Part shown: positions 46,614-56,995 of the stretch, piece after piece
How the letters are laid out: every line of letters starts with the position of its first letter
Numbering within the stretch: the first letter of the stretch is position 1
From: an uncultured Erythrobacter sp.
GTDB taxonomy: Bacteria; Pseudomonadota; Alphaproteobacteria; Sphingomonadales; Sphingomonadaceae
DNA: 64,000 bases
Reading direction: 5' to 3'
Assembly (NCBI GenBank): GCA_947498065.1
Contig: CANMIS010000002.1
Location: forward strand, 186,001 to 250,000
Notes under the pieces: generated by a model
Databases searched by the model: none
Told to the model about the DNA's origin: nothing
The model's input: the letters and a program-made list of their open reading frames with translations, nothing else
Translations under genes and position numbers: made by a program

Positions 46614-48236
46614 ATGGCTGATAAAATGATCAAGCGGGCATTGCTTTCAGTGTCCGACAAAAGCGGATTGGCAGAGCTGGGCAAGGCCCTGGCGGCGCGC
46701 GGGGTTGAACTGGTCAGCACCGGCGGCACGGCAAAGGCGCTGCGCGAGGCGGGTCTGGACGTGCGCGATGTTTCTGAGCTCACCGGTTTCCCAGAGATGA
46801 TGGATGGCCGGGTGAAAACCCTGCATCCAACGGTGCACGGCGGATTGCTCGCGCTGCGCGACAATGATGAACACGTTGCTGCAATGAATCAGCACAGCAT
46901 TGGCGCGATCGATCTGGTTGTCGTCAATCTCTACCCGTTTGAGGCAACCGTCGCGAAGGGCGCGGACCGGGCAGAGATCATTGAGAACATTGATATTGGC
47001 GGGCCAAGCATGGTTCGCTCTGCGGCGAAGAACCACGGTTTTGTGACGATCATGACCGATGCCGCTGATTACGCAGAACTGCTGGAAGAGCTGGACGCCA
47101 ATGATGGCGCGACGTCAGATGCGTTTCGCATCCGTATGGCGGGCAAGGCCTATGCCCGCACGGCGGCCTATGACGCGGCCATCGCCAATTGGTTTGCGTT
47201 CGGCGATGCCTTCACCAATCCGCTGGGCGCAGAGGCGCTGAAAGCGACGCCATTTGTCGACACCATGCCACTGGCGTTCAAACGCTCCGATACTTTGCGC
47301 TACGGCGAAAACCCGCATCAGCAGGCGGCGGTCTATGTTCCGCAATCCGCCGGTGCAGCGGGCGTTCCGCAGGCGGAGCAATTGCAGGGCAAGGCGCTCA
47401 GCTACAACAATTTGAATGATGCGGATGCGGCGCTGGAATTGGCCGCAGAATTCGCGGGCAGCGACCCGGCGGTTGTGATTGTCAAACACGCCAATCCTTG
47501 CGGTGTCGCCCAAGGGTCCAGCCTGGTTGAGGCGTGGGACGCGGCGCTGAAATGCGACAGCGTCTCTGCCTTTGGCGGGATCGTGGCGGTCAATACGGAG
47601 CTCGACGGAGCAACCGCAGAACAGATCGCCAGCATCTTCACTGAAGTCATCATCGCACCCAAAGTGAGCGCCGAGGCGCGTGAAATCTTCGCCAAGAAGA
47701 AGAATCTGCGCGTGCTCGAATGCGGCGCTCTGCCGGATCCGCGCCGCGGCGGCTTCATGATGAAGACCATCGCAGGCGGCATGTTGCTGCAGATGCGCGA
47801 CAATGGTGCGGTGCTGCCGGATGATTTGAAGGTGGTCACAAAGCGTGCTCCAACAGAGCAAGAGCTGAAGGATTGTCTGTTCGCGTGGACCGTCGCCCGG
47901 CATGTGAAGTCGAACGCGATTGTCTATGCCAAAGACGGCGCGACCGCTGGCATTGGTGCAGGTCAAATGAACCGGCGCGATTCCGCTCGGATCGCTGCGA
48001 TCAAAGCAGCGGAAGCGGCTGAAACCTATGAATGGGATGCGCCGCGCACTCAGGGCAGCGCCGTGGCCTCAGACGCTTTCTTCCCATTTGCCGATGGCCT
48101 GATCTCTGCCGCTGAAGCTGGCGCAACCGCTGTTATTCAGCCGGGCGGATCAATCCGCGATGAAGAAGTGATCGCAGCCGCTGATGAGGCAGGCCTCGCC
48201 ATGGTCTTCACCGGGATGCGGCACTTCAGGCATTGA
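46614..48236 (+). CDS. purH: bifunctional AICAR transformylase/IMP cyclohydrolase
   Basis: [38 protein letters not shown]...[12 protein letters not shown]. Confidence 0.97.
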   Translation: MADKMIKRALLSVSDKSGLAELGKALAARGVELVSTGGTAKALREAGLDVRDVSELTGFPEMMDGRVKTLHPTVHGGLLALRDNDEHVAAMNQHSIGAIDLVVVNLYPFEATVAKGADRAEIIENIDIGGPSMVRSAAKNHGFVTIMTDAADYAELLEELDANDGATSDAFRIRMAGKAYARTAAYDAAIANWFAFGDAFTNPLGAEALKATPFVDTMPLAFKRSDTLRYGENPHQQAAVYVPQSAGAAGVPQAEQLQGKALSYNNLNDADAALELAAEFAGSDPAVVIVKHANPCGVAQGSSLVEAWDAALKCDSVSAFGGIVAVNTELDGATAEQIASIFTEVIIAPKVSAEAREIFAKKKNLRVLECGALPDPRRGGFMMKTIAGGMLLQMRDNGAVLPDDLKVVTKRAPTEQELKDCLFAWTVARHVKSNAIVYAKDGATAGIGAGQMNRRDSARIAAIKAAEAAETYEWDAPRTQGSAVASDAFFPFADGLISAAEAGATAVIQPGGSIRDEEVIAAADEAGLAMVFTGMRHFRH

Positions 48237-48279
48237 TCTCTTGCGAGGGCGCATCCGCGCCCTCGTCCTCGGCGATACC

Positions 48280-48354
48280 CCTCCGCTTCGCTACGGATCG
48301 CCTGCGGGCGCCCGGTCGGGCTTGCGGTCGGCTAGTCGCCGACCGAGTTTCGCG
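48280..48354 (+). repeat. dispersed 75-bp intergenic repeat, copy B
   Basis: Matches reverse complement of 10537..10611. Confidence 0.75.
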
Positions 48355-48667
48355 ACCAAAGCAGTAGAATTGGACTAAGTCGACGCCGTAGGCGTCGCAA
48401 GGGCGACTGCCCGCCCGGAGCGCTTTGCGCGGAGGATAGCCAAGTGAGCGGATGCGAACGCCGGCGCTTGAGGTGAAACAAAAAACTCCGAGGATATCGC
48501 GCGCCGCATGGCGTGCGGAGCAACGAAAGAAGCAACTTTTTACGCGTTCATGCGTAACTTTTGCGAGTGGTCCAGCGAAACACAGTCTGAAGCCATCGTT
48601 CACCAGCTGGAAAGCGCCGGGTGTTAAAGACCCTCGCCAACAACAATCAAACTGTAAGAGACGCCCC

Positions 48668-48853
48668 ATGGGACTGTTCAAATCTGACCTGTATCGCAGC
48701 TTCGCCGTCGGCTTCGCCGTTGGTGCTGCTTTGGTCGGTTTGAGCGCGACTGATGGGCTGAGCGGCGATTTCGCCAGCCCGGCTCAGGCGGCTGAAATGC
48801 AGGAATTTGATCCGGTGCAAGCTTCGAGTGAGTTCATCATCGAGAGCGAATAA
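48668..48853 (+). CDS. small hypothetical protein with N-terminal hydrophobic segment
   Basis: MGLFKSDLYRSFAVGFAVGAALVGLSA; stop overlaps msrA start. Confidence 0.55.
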   Translation: MGLFKSDLYRSFAVGFAVGAALVGLSATDGLSGDFASPAQAAEMQEFDPVQASSEFIIESE

Positions 48854-49533
48854 TGAAGTCTTTTGCCATTCTAGCTGCCAGCGCGGGCCTTGCCCTGGCT
48901 GGTTGTTCTTCTCCCGCCGAAGCGCTTGAAAAGCCAGTCAATGCGCCCGCTTCCAAGACTATCGCCAAAGAAGGTGCGGGCCTGAAAACCGCCGTCTTTG
49001 CTGGCGGGTGTTTCTGGGGCGTGGAAGGCGTGTTCAGCCATGTCAAAGGCGTGAAATCGGCTGTCTCCGGCTATCACGGCGGCAAAGCTTCGACCGCGAA
49101 ATATAACACCATCATCTCTGGCATGACCAATCACGCCGAAGCGGTGCGGATCACATATGATCCCTATGTCGTGCGCTATGATGAGCTGTTGCAGATTTTC
49201 TTCTCGGTCGTGGCTGACCCGACCCTAAAGAACCGCCAAGGCCCCGATGTGGGCGCGCATTATCGCTCTGCCCTGGTCCCGCAAAATGCCGAGCAGCGCC
49301 GCGTCGCGCGCGCTTATCTCAAGCAGATGAGCGCATCGGGCAAATGGCGCGGACCGATCGTGACGAAGATTGAGAGCTATAAGAAATTCTACCCCGCTGA
49401 ACGCTATCATCAGGACTTCATGCGCAAGAACCCGCGCCACGGCTATATCGTGCGCTGGGACGCGCCAAAGGTGCGCGCGCTCAAATCCATGTATCCTTCG
49501 CAATATCGCGCATCGTTCCTCAGCGACGGCTGA
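48853..49533 (+). CDS. msrA: peptide-methionine (S)-S-oxide reductase
   Basis: AVFAGGCFWGVEGVFSHVKGVKSAVSGYHGG. Confidence 0.95.
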   Translation: MKSFAILAASAGLALAGCSSPAEALEKPVNAPASKTIAKEGAGLKTAVFAGGCFWGVEGVFSHVKGVKSAVSGYHGGKASTAKYNTIISGMTNHAEAVRITYDPYVVRYDELLQIFFSVVADPTLKNRQGPDVGAHYRSALVPQNAEQRRVARAYLKQMSASGKWRGPIVTKIESYKKFYPAERYHQDFMRKNPRHGYIVRWDAPKVRALKSMYPSQYRASFLSDG

Positions 49534-49570
49534 CTAGCAACGCGGGCCAAACGTGCCTATATTGCAGTCT

Positions 49571-50041
49571 ATGGCAACAGCGCACGACCATCATTCACAC
49601 GAAGAGCATTCTGGCGAAAACCTGATTGAGGCCGCTCAGGCCGCGTTGATCGCGGCGGGCGAGCAATGGACCGGCATGCGTGAGGCGGTGTTCACCGAGC
49701 TCGCCAAGCATGAACGCCCAGCCTCCGCCTACGACATTGCCGACAATCTTTCTGCTGCGCGCGGAAAACGGGTGGCGCCCAACAGTGTTTACCGCATCCT
49801 CGACCTGTTCGTGAGCAACAACCTCGCGCTGCGGGTCGAAAGCGCGAACGCTTATCTTGCGAACACCCATCCGGGCTGCGCGCATGATTGCATTTTCCTG
49901 GTCTGCGATGAATGCGGCGAGACCGCGCATATTGATGATGACGAGGTCAGCCGCACCGTCCGCAATCTTGCCAGCGCCCGCGATTTTCAAACGCGCAGAC
50001 CTGTGCTGGAGATTCGCGGCCTGTGCTATGCATGCACCTAA
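49571..50041 (+). CDS. Fur family transcriptional regulator (Zur-like)
   Basis: MREAVFTELAKHERPASAYDIADNLS...NSVYRILDLFVSNNLALRVES...CDECGETAHIDD. Confidence 0.88.
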   Translation: MATAHDHHSHEEHSGENLIEAAQAALIAAGEQWTGMREAVFTELAKHERPASAYDIADNLSAARGKRVAPNSVYRILDLFVSNNLALRVESANAYLANTHPGCAHDCIFLVCDECGETAHIDDDEVSRTVRNLASARDFQTRRPVLEIRGLCYACT

Positions 50042-50156
50042 GCTGCGGGCGAGCGACAAAGCGTTGCATTTCCCGCATCTGGTGACGATGAACCGTGCTT
50101 CCTAAGCGGTAAAGCGTTCATCGACAGTTTTGTTTTGAAGGTGTAAGGCTCTTCAA

Positions 50157-52109
50157 ATGACATCTAAGCCTGACACTCCGCTGCTCGATACCGTCAACAA
50201 TCCCGCACAACTTCGGGAGCTTAAGGCCGAGCAACTCCGCCAACTTTCCGATGAATTGCGCGAAGAGATGATCGATGCGGTCAGTGTTTCTGGCGGGCAT
50301 TTGGGATCGGGTCTTGGCGTGGTCGAGCTGACCGTGGCGATCCACTATGTGTTCAACACACCGGACGATAAGCTGGTGTGGGACGTGGGCCACCAATGCT
50401 ATCCGCACAAAATTCTGACCGAGCGGCGCGACCGTATCCGCACCTTGCGCAGCGGCGGCGGCCTGTCTGGTTTCACCAAGCGGGCGGAAAGCGAATATGA
50501 TCCGTTTGGCGCTGCGCACTCCTCCACCTCGATTTCAGCCGCGCTCGGCTTCGCCGTGGCGAACAAGCTGAAGGGTGAGCCAGGCCGCGGGATCGCGGTG
50601 ATCGGTGACGGCGCGATGAGCGCCGGCATGGCCTACGAAGCGATGAACAATGCGGCTCAGGCGGGCAATCGCCTGGTCGTGATCCTCAATGACAATGACA
50701 TGTCGATTGCGCCGCCGGTTGGCGGGCTGTCGGCCTATCTCGCGCGGATGGTCTCTTCCAGCGAATATCTCGGCCTGCGCAGCCTTGCGAGCCGCGCGGT
50801 CAAGAAAATGAGCCGCCGGATGCATGAAGCCATCGGCAAGGCAGAGGAATACACGCGCGGCATGGTGACCGGCGGAACTTTGTTTGAAGAGCTCGGCTTT
50901 TATTATGTCGGCCCGATCGATGGCCACAATCTTGATCACCTGATCCCAGTGCTGGAAAATGTGCGCGACACATCCGAAGGCCCGGTCCTGATCCATGTCG
51001 TCACCACCAAGGGTAAGGGCTACAAATACGCTGAGGAAAGCGCCGACAAATATCACGGCGTGCCGAAGTTTGATGTGGTCACCGGCGAGAAGAAGAAGGG
51101 CGCGGCTGGCCCGCCCGCGTACCAGAACGTGTTTGGCGACACTCTGGCGAAGCTGGCCGAGACGGACGAGCGCATCTGTGCGATCACCGCTGCGATGCCA
51201 TCGGGCACCGGGGTAGACCGTTTTGCCACCGCCCATCCGACACGCAGCTTTGACGTCGGCATTGCCGAGCAGCACGGCGTCACCTTTGCCGCTGGTTTGG
51301 CGGCGCAGGGAATGCGGCCTTTTGCGGCGATTTACTCCACCTTCCTTCAGCGCGCTTATGACCAAGTGGTGCATGACGTCGCGATCCAGAACCTGCCGGT
51401 GCGCTTCGCAATTGACCGCGCCGGTCTGGTCGGCGCCGATGGCGCGACCCATGCGGGCAGTTTTGACATCACCTATCTCGCCACCCTGCCGAACATGGTG
51501 GTGATGGCGGCGGCTGATGAGGCTGAGCTGGCGCATATGACCTACACTGCGGCGGAATATGACGAGGGGCCGATCGCCTTCCGCTATCCGCGCGGCAATG
51601 GCGTCGGCGTGCCGATGCCAGAGACCCTTGAGAAGCTGGAGATCGGCAAGGGCCGGATCGTGCGTGATGGCACCAAGGTCGCGATCCTCTCGCTCGGAGC
51701 GCGACTGGAAGAGGCCAAGAAGGCCGCCGATCAGCTGGAGGCGAAGGGGCTTTCAACCACCATCGCCGATATGCGCTTTGCCAAGCCGCTGGATGAGGAT
51801 TTGATCGCCAAGCTGATGCGCACGCATGAGGTTGTGGTGACCGTGGAAGAAGGCGCGATTGGCGGGCTCGGCGCGCATGTCTTGACCTATGCGAGCGATG
51901 AAGGTCTGACAGATGGTGACAGCGGCACGGCCTTGAAGGTCCGCACTTTGCGCCTGCCCGACACCTTCATCGATCAGGATTCCCCGGACAAGCAATATGA
52001 CGAGGCGGGCCTCAACGCGCCGCAAATCGTCGATTGCGTGCTGAAAGCGCTGAAGCACAATTCAGCGGGCGTTGCCGAGAGCGAGGCAGAAGCAGGCGCG
52101 CGGGCTTAG
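50157..52109 (+). CDS. dxs: 1-deoxy-D-xylulose-5-phosphate synthase
   Basis: [45 protein letters not shown]...[31 protein letters not shown]. Confidence 0.97.
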   Translation: MTSKPDTPLLDTVNNPAQLRELKAEQLRQLSDELREEMIDAVSVSGGHLGSGLGVVELTVAIHYVFNTPDDKLVWDVGHQCYPHKILTERRDRIRTLRSGGGLSGFTKRAESEYDPFGAAHSSTSISAALGFAVANKLKGEPGRGIAVIGDGAMSAGMAYEAMNNAAQAGNRLVVILNDNDMSIAPPVGGLSAYLARMVSSSEYLGLRSLASRAVKKMSRRMHEAIGKAEEYTRGMVTGGTLFEELGFYYVGPIDGHNLDHLIPVLENVRDTSEGPVLIHVVTTKGKGYKYAEESADKYHGVPKFDVVTGEKKKGAAGPPAYQNVFGDTLAKLAETDERICAITAAMPSGTGVDRFATAHPTRSFDVGIAEQHGVTFAAGLAAQGMRPFAAIYSTFLQRAYDQVVHDVAIQNLPVRFAIDRAGLVGADGATHAGSFDITYLATLPNMVVMAAADEAELAHMTYTAAEYDEGPIAFRYPRGNGVGVPMPETLEKLEIGKGRIVRDGTKVAILSLGARLEEAKKAADQLEAKGLSTTIADMRFAKPLDEDLIAKLMRTHEVVVTVEEGAIGGLGAHVLTYASDEGLTDGDSGTALKVRTLRLPDTFIDQDSPDKQYDEAGLNAPQIVDCVLKALKHNSAGVAESEAEAGARA

Positions 52110-52189
52110 GATTGGTTAGCGCCGTCGCTCGATCGTCTAATTGCAGTTTAGCATAGCCGCCTTAGGAGCTCCCGCGCTTGGTCGCATGT

Positions 52190-52732
52190 CTAGACACGCT
52201 CAAGCGGCAAGAAAGGCGGGTTTGGCAACGCGGCTTCAATGTTGTCCTCGGGGCGGACCGTACCGCTTTGCAGCACGATGGCCATGATCCCGGACTTGCG
52301 TATCAACTCACCGTTTGCTCCTTTATCGAGCACGGCAGCGAGAAGACCTTTCTGAAATCTGTCAATATGAGCGCAGGGGTTGCGAAGCCCAGTCACTTCC
52401 AATTGAGCCTCTCTCCCGATTTTCAGGATAGTGCCGCGCGGCAGTCCGAGCAGGTCAATTCCTCTCGTGGTAATATTCTCACCCAAGTCGGCTGGCATAA
52501 CCGTGAATCCCTTTTCGGCGACTTCATCGAAAAGCTCTGAGTGGATCAAATGCACTTGGCGGAGATTTGCTTGAGTCGGATCAACTTTGACTCGCGATCG
52601 GTGCTTCACCGTCTTCCCGTTATGCGCATCCCCTTCAACACCGTGGCCAGCAATGATCTCGATTTCCGGCACATTTTGCTTGGAAAAATTGTGGCCTGCA
52701 TCTTTGGCAACTGCGACTACTTTCCCGAGCAC
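52190..52732 (-). CDS. MOSC domain-containing protein
   Basis: GVEGDAHNGKTVKHRS...PADLGENITTRGIDLLGLPRGT...LRNPCAHIDRFQKGL. Confidence 0.85.
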   Translation of the reverse strand: MLGKVVAVAKDAGHNFSKQNVPEIEIIAGHGVEGDAHNGKTVKHRSRVKVDPTQANLRQVHLIHSELFDEVAEKGFTVMPADLGENITTRGIDLLGLPRGTILKIGREAQLEVTGLRNPCAHIDRFQKGLLAAVLDKGANGELIRKSGIMAIVLQSGTVRPEDNIEAALPNPPFLPLERV

Positions 52733-52848
52733 TTCTTTAGACCTCGCAATAGCATGACATCTGACGTTACCTAACCGCTACTGGAAAGGCGATGGCTTGC
52801 TAACTCTGCCGGGGTGACGAAGCGGATAAGACATGGCAGAGACGCCAG

Positions 52849-53646
52849 ATGACCCTCCTTAAGACCACCCGTGATGGCCCCATAACCACCCTCACCATTG
52901 ACCGTGCGGATACGATGAACCCGCTTGGCGCGCCCGGCGATGGCGATGAATTCCGCGCTGCTTGCGATGCGATCAACCGCGATATGGATGTGCGCTGCGT
53001 CATCCTGACCGGGGCTGGCCGCGCCTTCTCAGCGGGCGGCGATATCAAGGCGATGCAGAGCAAGACCGGCACGTTTGGCGGGTCCGCACCCGCCATTTCG
53101 GACGGTTACCGCGACAATATCCACCTTATGCTGCGCGCGCTGTATGGCTTGCGTGTGCCTGTGATCGCGGCGGTCAATGGCCCAGCGATTGGGCTCGGCT
53201 GCGATGTCGCATGCCTTGCCGATATCCGCATCGCCTCCGACAAAGCAAAATTCGGCGTCACTTTCCTTAAGCTCGGCATTATTCCCGGCGACGGCGGCAC
53301 ATGGATCCTACCGCGCGTCATCGGGCAAAGCCGCGCGTCTGAATTGTTCTACACCGGCGATGTGATCGGTGCGGCCAAGGCTGAAGAGTGGGGCCTCGTC
53401 AGCCGCGTTGTCGAACACGATGCGTTGATGGAAGAGGCCCAGGCTCTGGCGAACAAGGTTGCGGCCATGCCGCCCCACGCCCTGCGCCATGCCAAGATGC
53501 TGCTGCGCCAAGGCCAACAAGTCAGCTATGACAGCGCGCTTGAAATGGCGGCCAACACGCAGGCTTTGATGCACACGACACAGGATCACGCAGAGGGTGT
53601 GGCCGCCTTGATTGAGAAGCGCACGCCAGAGTTTAAAGGCGAATAG
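52849..53646 (+). CDS. enoyl-CoA hydratase/isomerase family protein
   Basis: ILTGAGRAFSAGGDIKAMQ...VNGPAIGLGCDVACLADIRIAS. Confidence 0.93.
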   Translation: MTLLKTTRDGPITTLTIDRADTMNPLGAPGDGDEFRAACDAINRDMDVRCVILTGAGRAFSAGGDIKAMQSKTGTFGGSAPAISDGYRDNIHLMLRALYGLRVPVIAAVNGPAIGLGCDVACLADIRIASDKAKFGVTFLKLGIIPGDGGTWILPRVIGQSRASELFYTGDVIGAAKAEEWGLVSRVVEHDALMEEAQALANKVAAMPPHALRHAKMLLRQGQQVSYDSALEMAANTQALMHTTQDHAEGVAALIEKRTPEFKGE

Positions 53647-53652
53647 CCCGCC

Positions 53653-54483
53653 ATGACTGCGATCCTGATCCGCTTGCTGCTGGTGGGCGCGGCGCTCTAT
53701 CTGGCGCTGATCATCCTGCTTTGGACGATGCAGGCCAAGATGATTTATCCTGCGCCGCAGGATGCCGCGCCGCTGATCCCCGGCTATGAAGAGGTCTCGC
53801 TCACCACTGAAGATGGCTTGGCCCTGCGCGCGTTCTATCGTTCCGCGAGCAGCGACCTGCCGACCTTGGTCTATTTCCACGGCAATGGCGGCTCGCTGAC
53901 CGGGGCGGGCGTGGCCAATGCTGCGCTGGCAGAGCGCGGGTTCGGTGTGCTGATGGTCGAGTATCGCGGCTATGGCGGCAATCCGGGTGAGCCATCAGAG
54001 GAAGGCCTCTACAAGGATGGCGATGCGGCCGTCGCTTGGCTGCGCACGCTCGGCATACCGGCCGCGCAAACCGTGATTGTCGGCAATTCCATCGGCGGCG
54101 GCGTGGCGACGGAAATGGCTCTGCGCCACGATCCCGCGGCGCTGATCCTGGTCTCGCCGTTCACATCCCTGCCCGAGGCAGCGGCGGCGAACCTGTGGTG
54201 GCTCCCGGCAAAGCCACTGGTCCGCGATCAATACTGTAATCTCGATAAGATCACGCAGCTCAGCATGCCGGTGCTGGTGCAGCACGGAACGCGAGATGGC
54301 CTAATCCCCCAAAGCCAAGGCCGCGCATTGGCGGAGGCGGCACAGGGCGCGCAGTTTCAATCCTTCGAAGGGTTGGGGCACGAGTTGTCGTTTGTGCGCA
54401 GCTCTGGCGAGGCGCGGGCCGAATGGATTCTCGCTTTAGAACTGGCGGCTTCAAACGCTGAAGCGGAACGATCGCTGCCCTAA
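53653..54483 (+). CDS. alpha/beta hydrolase
   Basis: VYFHGNGGSLTGAG...VEYRGYGGNPGEPSEEGLY...VGNSIGGGVATEMAL...QHGTRDGLIP. Confidence 0.92.
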   Translation: MTAILIRLLLVGAALYLALIILLWTMQAKMIYPAPQDAAPLIPGYEEVSLTTEDGLALRAFYRSASSDLPTLVYFHGNGGSLTGAGVANAALAERGFGVLMVEYRGYGGNPGEPSEEGLYKDGDAAVAWLRTLGIPAAQTVIVGNSIGGGVATEMALRHDPAALILVSPFTSLPEAAAANLWWLPAKPLVRDQYCNLDKITQLSMPVLVQHGTRDGLIPQSQGRALAEAAQGAQFQSFEGLGHELSFVRSSGEARAEWILALELAASNAEAERSLP

Positions 54484-55154
54484 AACCAGCGCCAGATCCC
54501 GGCGGAAATTCCGCCCAGCGGCGTGTGCAGCCAGCTAAGGAACACGAACAGGATCAGCCCGGCGGTCCATGGCAATGCGCCTGCGCCCAGCAGCTTGCCC
54601 CATCGCGGCCAATAGCTCGTCTTGCTCTCCCACTGGACCCAGGCATCGCCCATTAGGACTTGCTTCTTGCGGTCCTGCATCTTCGCGCCGACCAGCGCCA
54701 AAAACCCCATCGACAGGGCAACGATCATCGTACGCCAGGACCACAGCAGGATGATGTGAGAAAGCGCCCACAGCGCAAAGCTCCACATCATCGGATGGCG
54801 CGTGACCGCGAACACGCCCTTCGGCTCAGCGCGCGCTTGCTCTTCGGCCATGGGCGTCGGCAAGGCAGGATTGCCGATGTAGGAACCGGCGAACAAGACC
54901 AGCGCGGGCAAGATTAGCAAAGTCGCGATGATCCATCCGACTTCGCCTGATCCGGGCAAATCGCCGCTCGGCGCATCGACAAAGGCGAAATAGACCCAAG
55001 CGAGCGTCGCCGCGCTCACCAGCGAATAGAGGATTTGGAAGCCGACCTTGCCCGTCATGCGCACGAACCCTGCGCGCAGCGGGTGCGACATCGCAAAATG
55101 CGTGCCGACAAAGGCGGCGTTGGCGGCGGCAAGTTCAAGCAGAGCGCTGTTCAT
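54480..55154 (-). CDS. NnrU family protein
   Basis: FVGTHFAMSHPLR...VFAVTRHPMMWSFALWALSHIILLW. Confidence 0.85.
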   Translation of the reverse strand: MNSALLELAAANAAFVGTHFAMSHPLRAGFVRMTGKVGFQILYSLVSAATLAWVYFAFVDAPSGDLPGSGEVGWIIATLLILPALVLFAGSYIGNPALPTPMAEEQARAEPKGVFAVTRHPMMWSFALWALSHIILLWSWRTMIVALSMGFLALVGAKMQDRKKQVLMGDAWVQWESKTSYWPRWGKLLGAGALPWTAGLILFVFLSWLHTPLGGISAGIWRWF

Positions 55155-55196
55155 GCCTCAGAGCCTAACATCGAAATAGCGCGCGCGACAAATCGC

Positions 55197-55700
55197 CTAT
55201 TCGGCAATCCCGATCAGCTCCACCTTGAAGATCAGCGTCGCATTGCCCGGAATGGACCTGCTACCCCGAGGACCATAGGCGAGGTCAGCAGGCACCGCGA
55301 TTTCAATCGTTTCGCCAACCGCCATTTGCGGGATCGTCAGCTGCCATGCCGGGATCAGCCGCGCGAGTGGGAAAGTCGCTGGCTCACCGCGCCGATAGGA
55401 GCTGTCAAACACAGTCCCATCGATCAGCGTGCCTTCGTAGTGAACCGTAACAGTGTCGGAGACGCTCGGACGGTTTTCGCCGCCATTGTACTCCAGCCAG
55501 CGCCAGCGGATGCCGCCGTCGATATAGCGCCACCCATCGGCGGGTTTCAGGCCCAGCAGATAGGTTTGCTGCCGGGTGTGCCATGCCATGCTTTGCGCAT
55601 TGTCAGCGGCGCTGGTTTGCGGCGCTTCGCTTTGCGCGAAAGCTGGCGTAGCGGTGAGGAGCGCGGCGCACAGAGCGGCGCTAGCAAGAGCCCGGCTCAC
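55197..55700 (-). CDS. FKBP-type peptidyl-prolyl cis-trans isomerase
   Basis: VTVHYEGTLIDGTVFDSSYRRGEPATFPL...PADLAYGPRGSRSIPGNATLIFKVELIGI. Confidence 0.93.
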   Translation of the reverse strand: MSRALASAALCAALLTATPAFAQSEAPQTSAADNAQSMAWHTRQQTYLLGLKPADGWRYIDGGIRWRWLEYNGGENRPSVSDTVTVHYEGTLIDGTVFDSSYRRGEPATFPLARLIPAWQLTIPQMAVGETIEIAVPADLAYGPRGSRSIPGNATLIFKVELIGIAE

Positions 55701-56995
55701 CAGTCATACGCCTTTGGCAGCTGACTCTCATCGAGATCGAGATAGCGCTTGGCCAGCTCGCTCTGATGATTGTCCAGCGGTTGTTCGATCCCGGCAATGA
55801 AGACTCGGCTTGGCACAGAATCGACCTCCAAGGGATCACCGTCCCAGATCACGACATCGCCGATTGCGCCCGCCTTTAGGACACCGAACTTGCCGCCATG
55901 CCCGGCGATTTCTGCCGGAATCGAGCTGATCGTGGCGAACGCCTGACCCCAGGACAGCCCGCTCGCGCCGGGCACTTTGCCCAGGGCCACCAGATTGCCA
56001 GCAAATTGTGCGGCGCTGCGCGGATGGCCATCGGTGCCCCCGGACATGCGCCCGATTGCAACCTTTACGCCCGCTGCTGCCATGCGGCCGACATTGGACT
56101 GGGTCGCGCCAAGCTGTTCAAAGCTCGCAGGCAGATCGTCGAGCGCATCAGCGATCACCGGCACGCGTGCGGCGGCGATTTCGCTCGCCACCAGCCAGCC
56201 TTCGCTTGCGCCAACCAGCACCAGATCGAGCTTGGGATAGGTCCGCTTCAGGCCCAGCACATTGCGAATATCCGCAGCGCGTTCGACCTCGACATAGAGC
56301 TCCTGCGAGCCATTGATCACCGGCACCAGAGCGGCGGCATCGGCGCGGGTCAGCAGAGCTTCCTCGCCCTCCCACGATCCGCTGGCAAAGGCGCTGGCTT
56401 CACGCAGCGCGTTTTCCAGCTCAACATAGGCGGCTGTCCGACTGCCGCCAGACAGGCGCGCACCGCGCTCACCAAGATTGGCCATTTGGAAGGCCTTTGC
56501 CTCCATCACCGCATTGGGGTCTTCCCCCAAGTCAATCACCGCGCCTTGCCCAGCAAACAGTGAATTGCCGTGTGACGGGGTGACCAGCGCGCGGGTGACG
56601 CCGCCAGCGCGGCTGACCTTCACATGCTGAGAGCTGGGGTTGATCGCGGGCGCCACATCGAGCGCGGCGTTGAACCGCGCATCGCCAGCGGACTTGTCAT
56701 TGCTCGCGCCAACTGCGCCGACATCATACAGGCCAAGGTCGGTCACTGCGGCGACAATGCCGGGGGTGACGAACGCGCCCTGCGCATCGATTGTCGGAAT
56801 ATTGGCGGGCACTGGCGCATTGGGCCCAACGACCGACACCGTGCCATTCCGCACAATGACGCGGCTGCCGGCCACCGGCTCACTGCCGTCGCCTTTGGCG
56901 ACCGTGGCATTCACGATGGCCACATCTTGCGCAGCGGCAGGAGCGGTAAAGGCAATCGCGGCACAGGCCGCGCTGGTCAAAAGACGCTTCATCAT
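55697..56995 (-). CDS. amidohydrolase family protein (secreted)
   Basis: Signal peptide; GAFVTPGIVAAVTDLGLYDVGAVGA...AGAIGDVVIWDGDPLEVDSVPSRVFI. Confidence 0.85.
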   Translation of the reverse strand: MMKRLLTSAACAAIAFTAPAAAQDVAIVNATVAKGDGSEPVAGSRVIVRNGTVSVVGPNAPVPANIPTIDAQGAFVTPGIVAAVTDLGLYDVGAVGASNDKSAGDARFNAALDVAPAINPSSQHVKVSRAGGVTRALVTPSHGNSLFAGQGAVIDLGEDPNAVMEAKAFQMANLGERGARLSGGSRTAAYVELENALREASAFASGSWEGEEALLTRADAAALVPVINGSQELYVEVERAADIRNVLGLKRTYPKLDLVLVGASEGWLVASEIAAARVPVIADALDDLPASFEQLGATQSNVGRMAAAGVKVAIGRMSGGTDGHPRSAAQFAGNLVALGKVPGASGLSWGQAFATISSIPAEIAGHGGKFGVLKAGAIGDVVIWDGDPLEVDSVPSRVFIAGIEQPLDNHQSELAKRYLDLDESQLPKAYDW

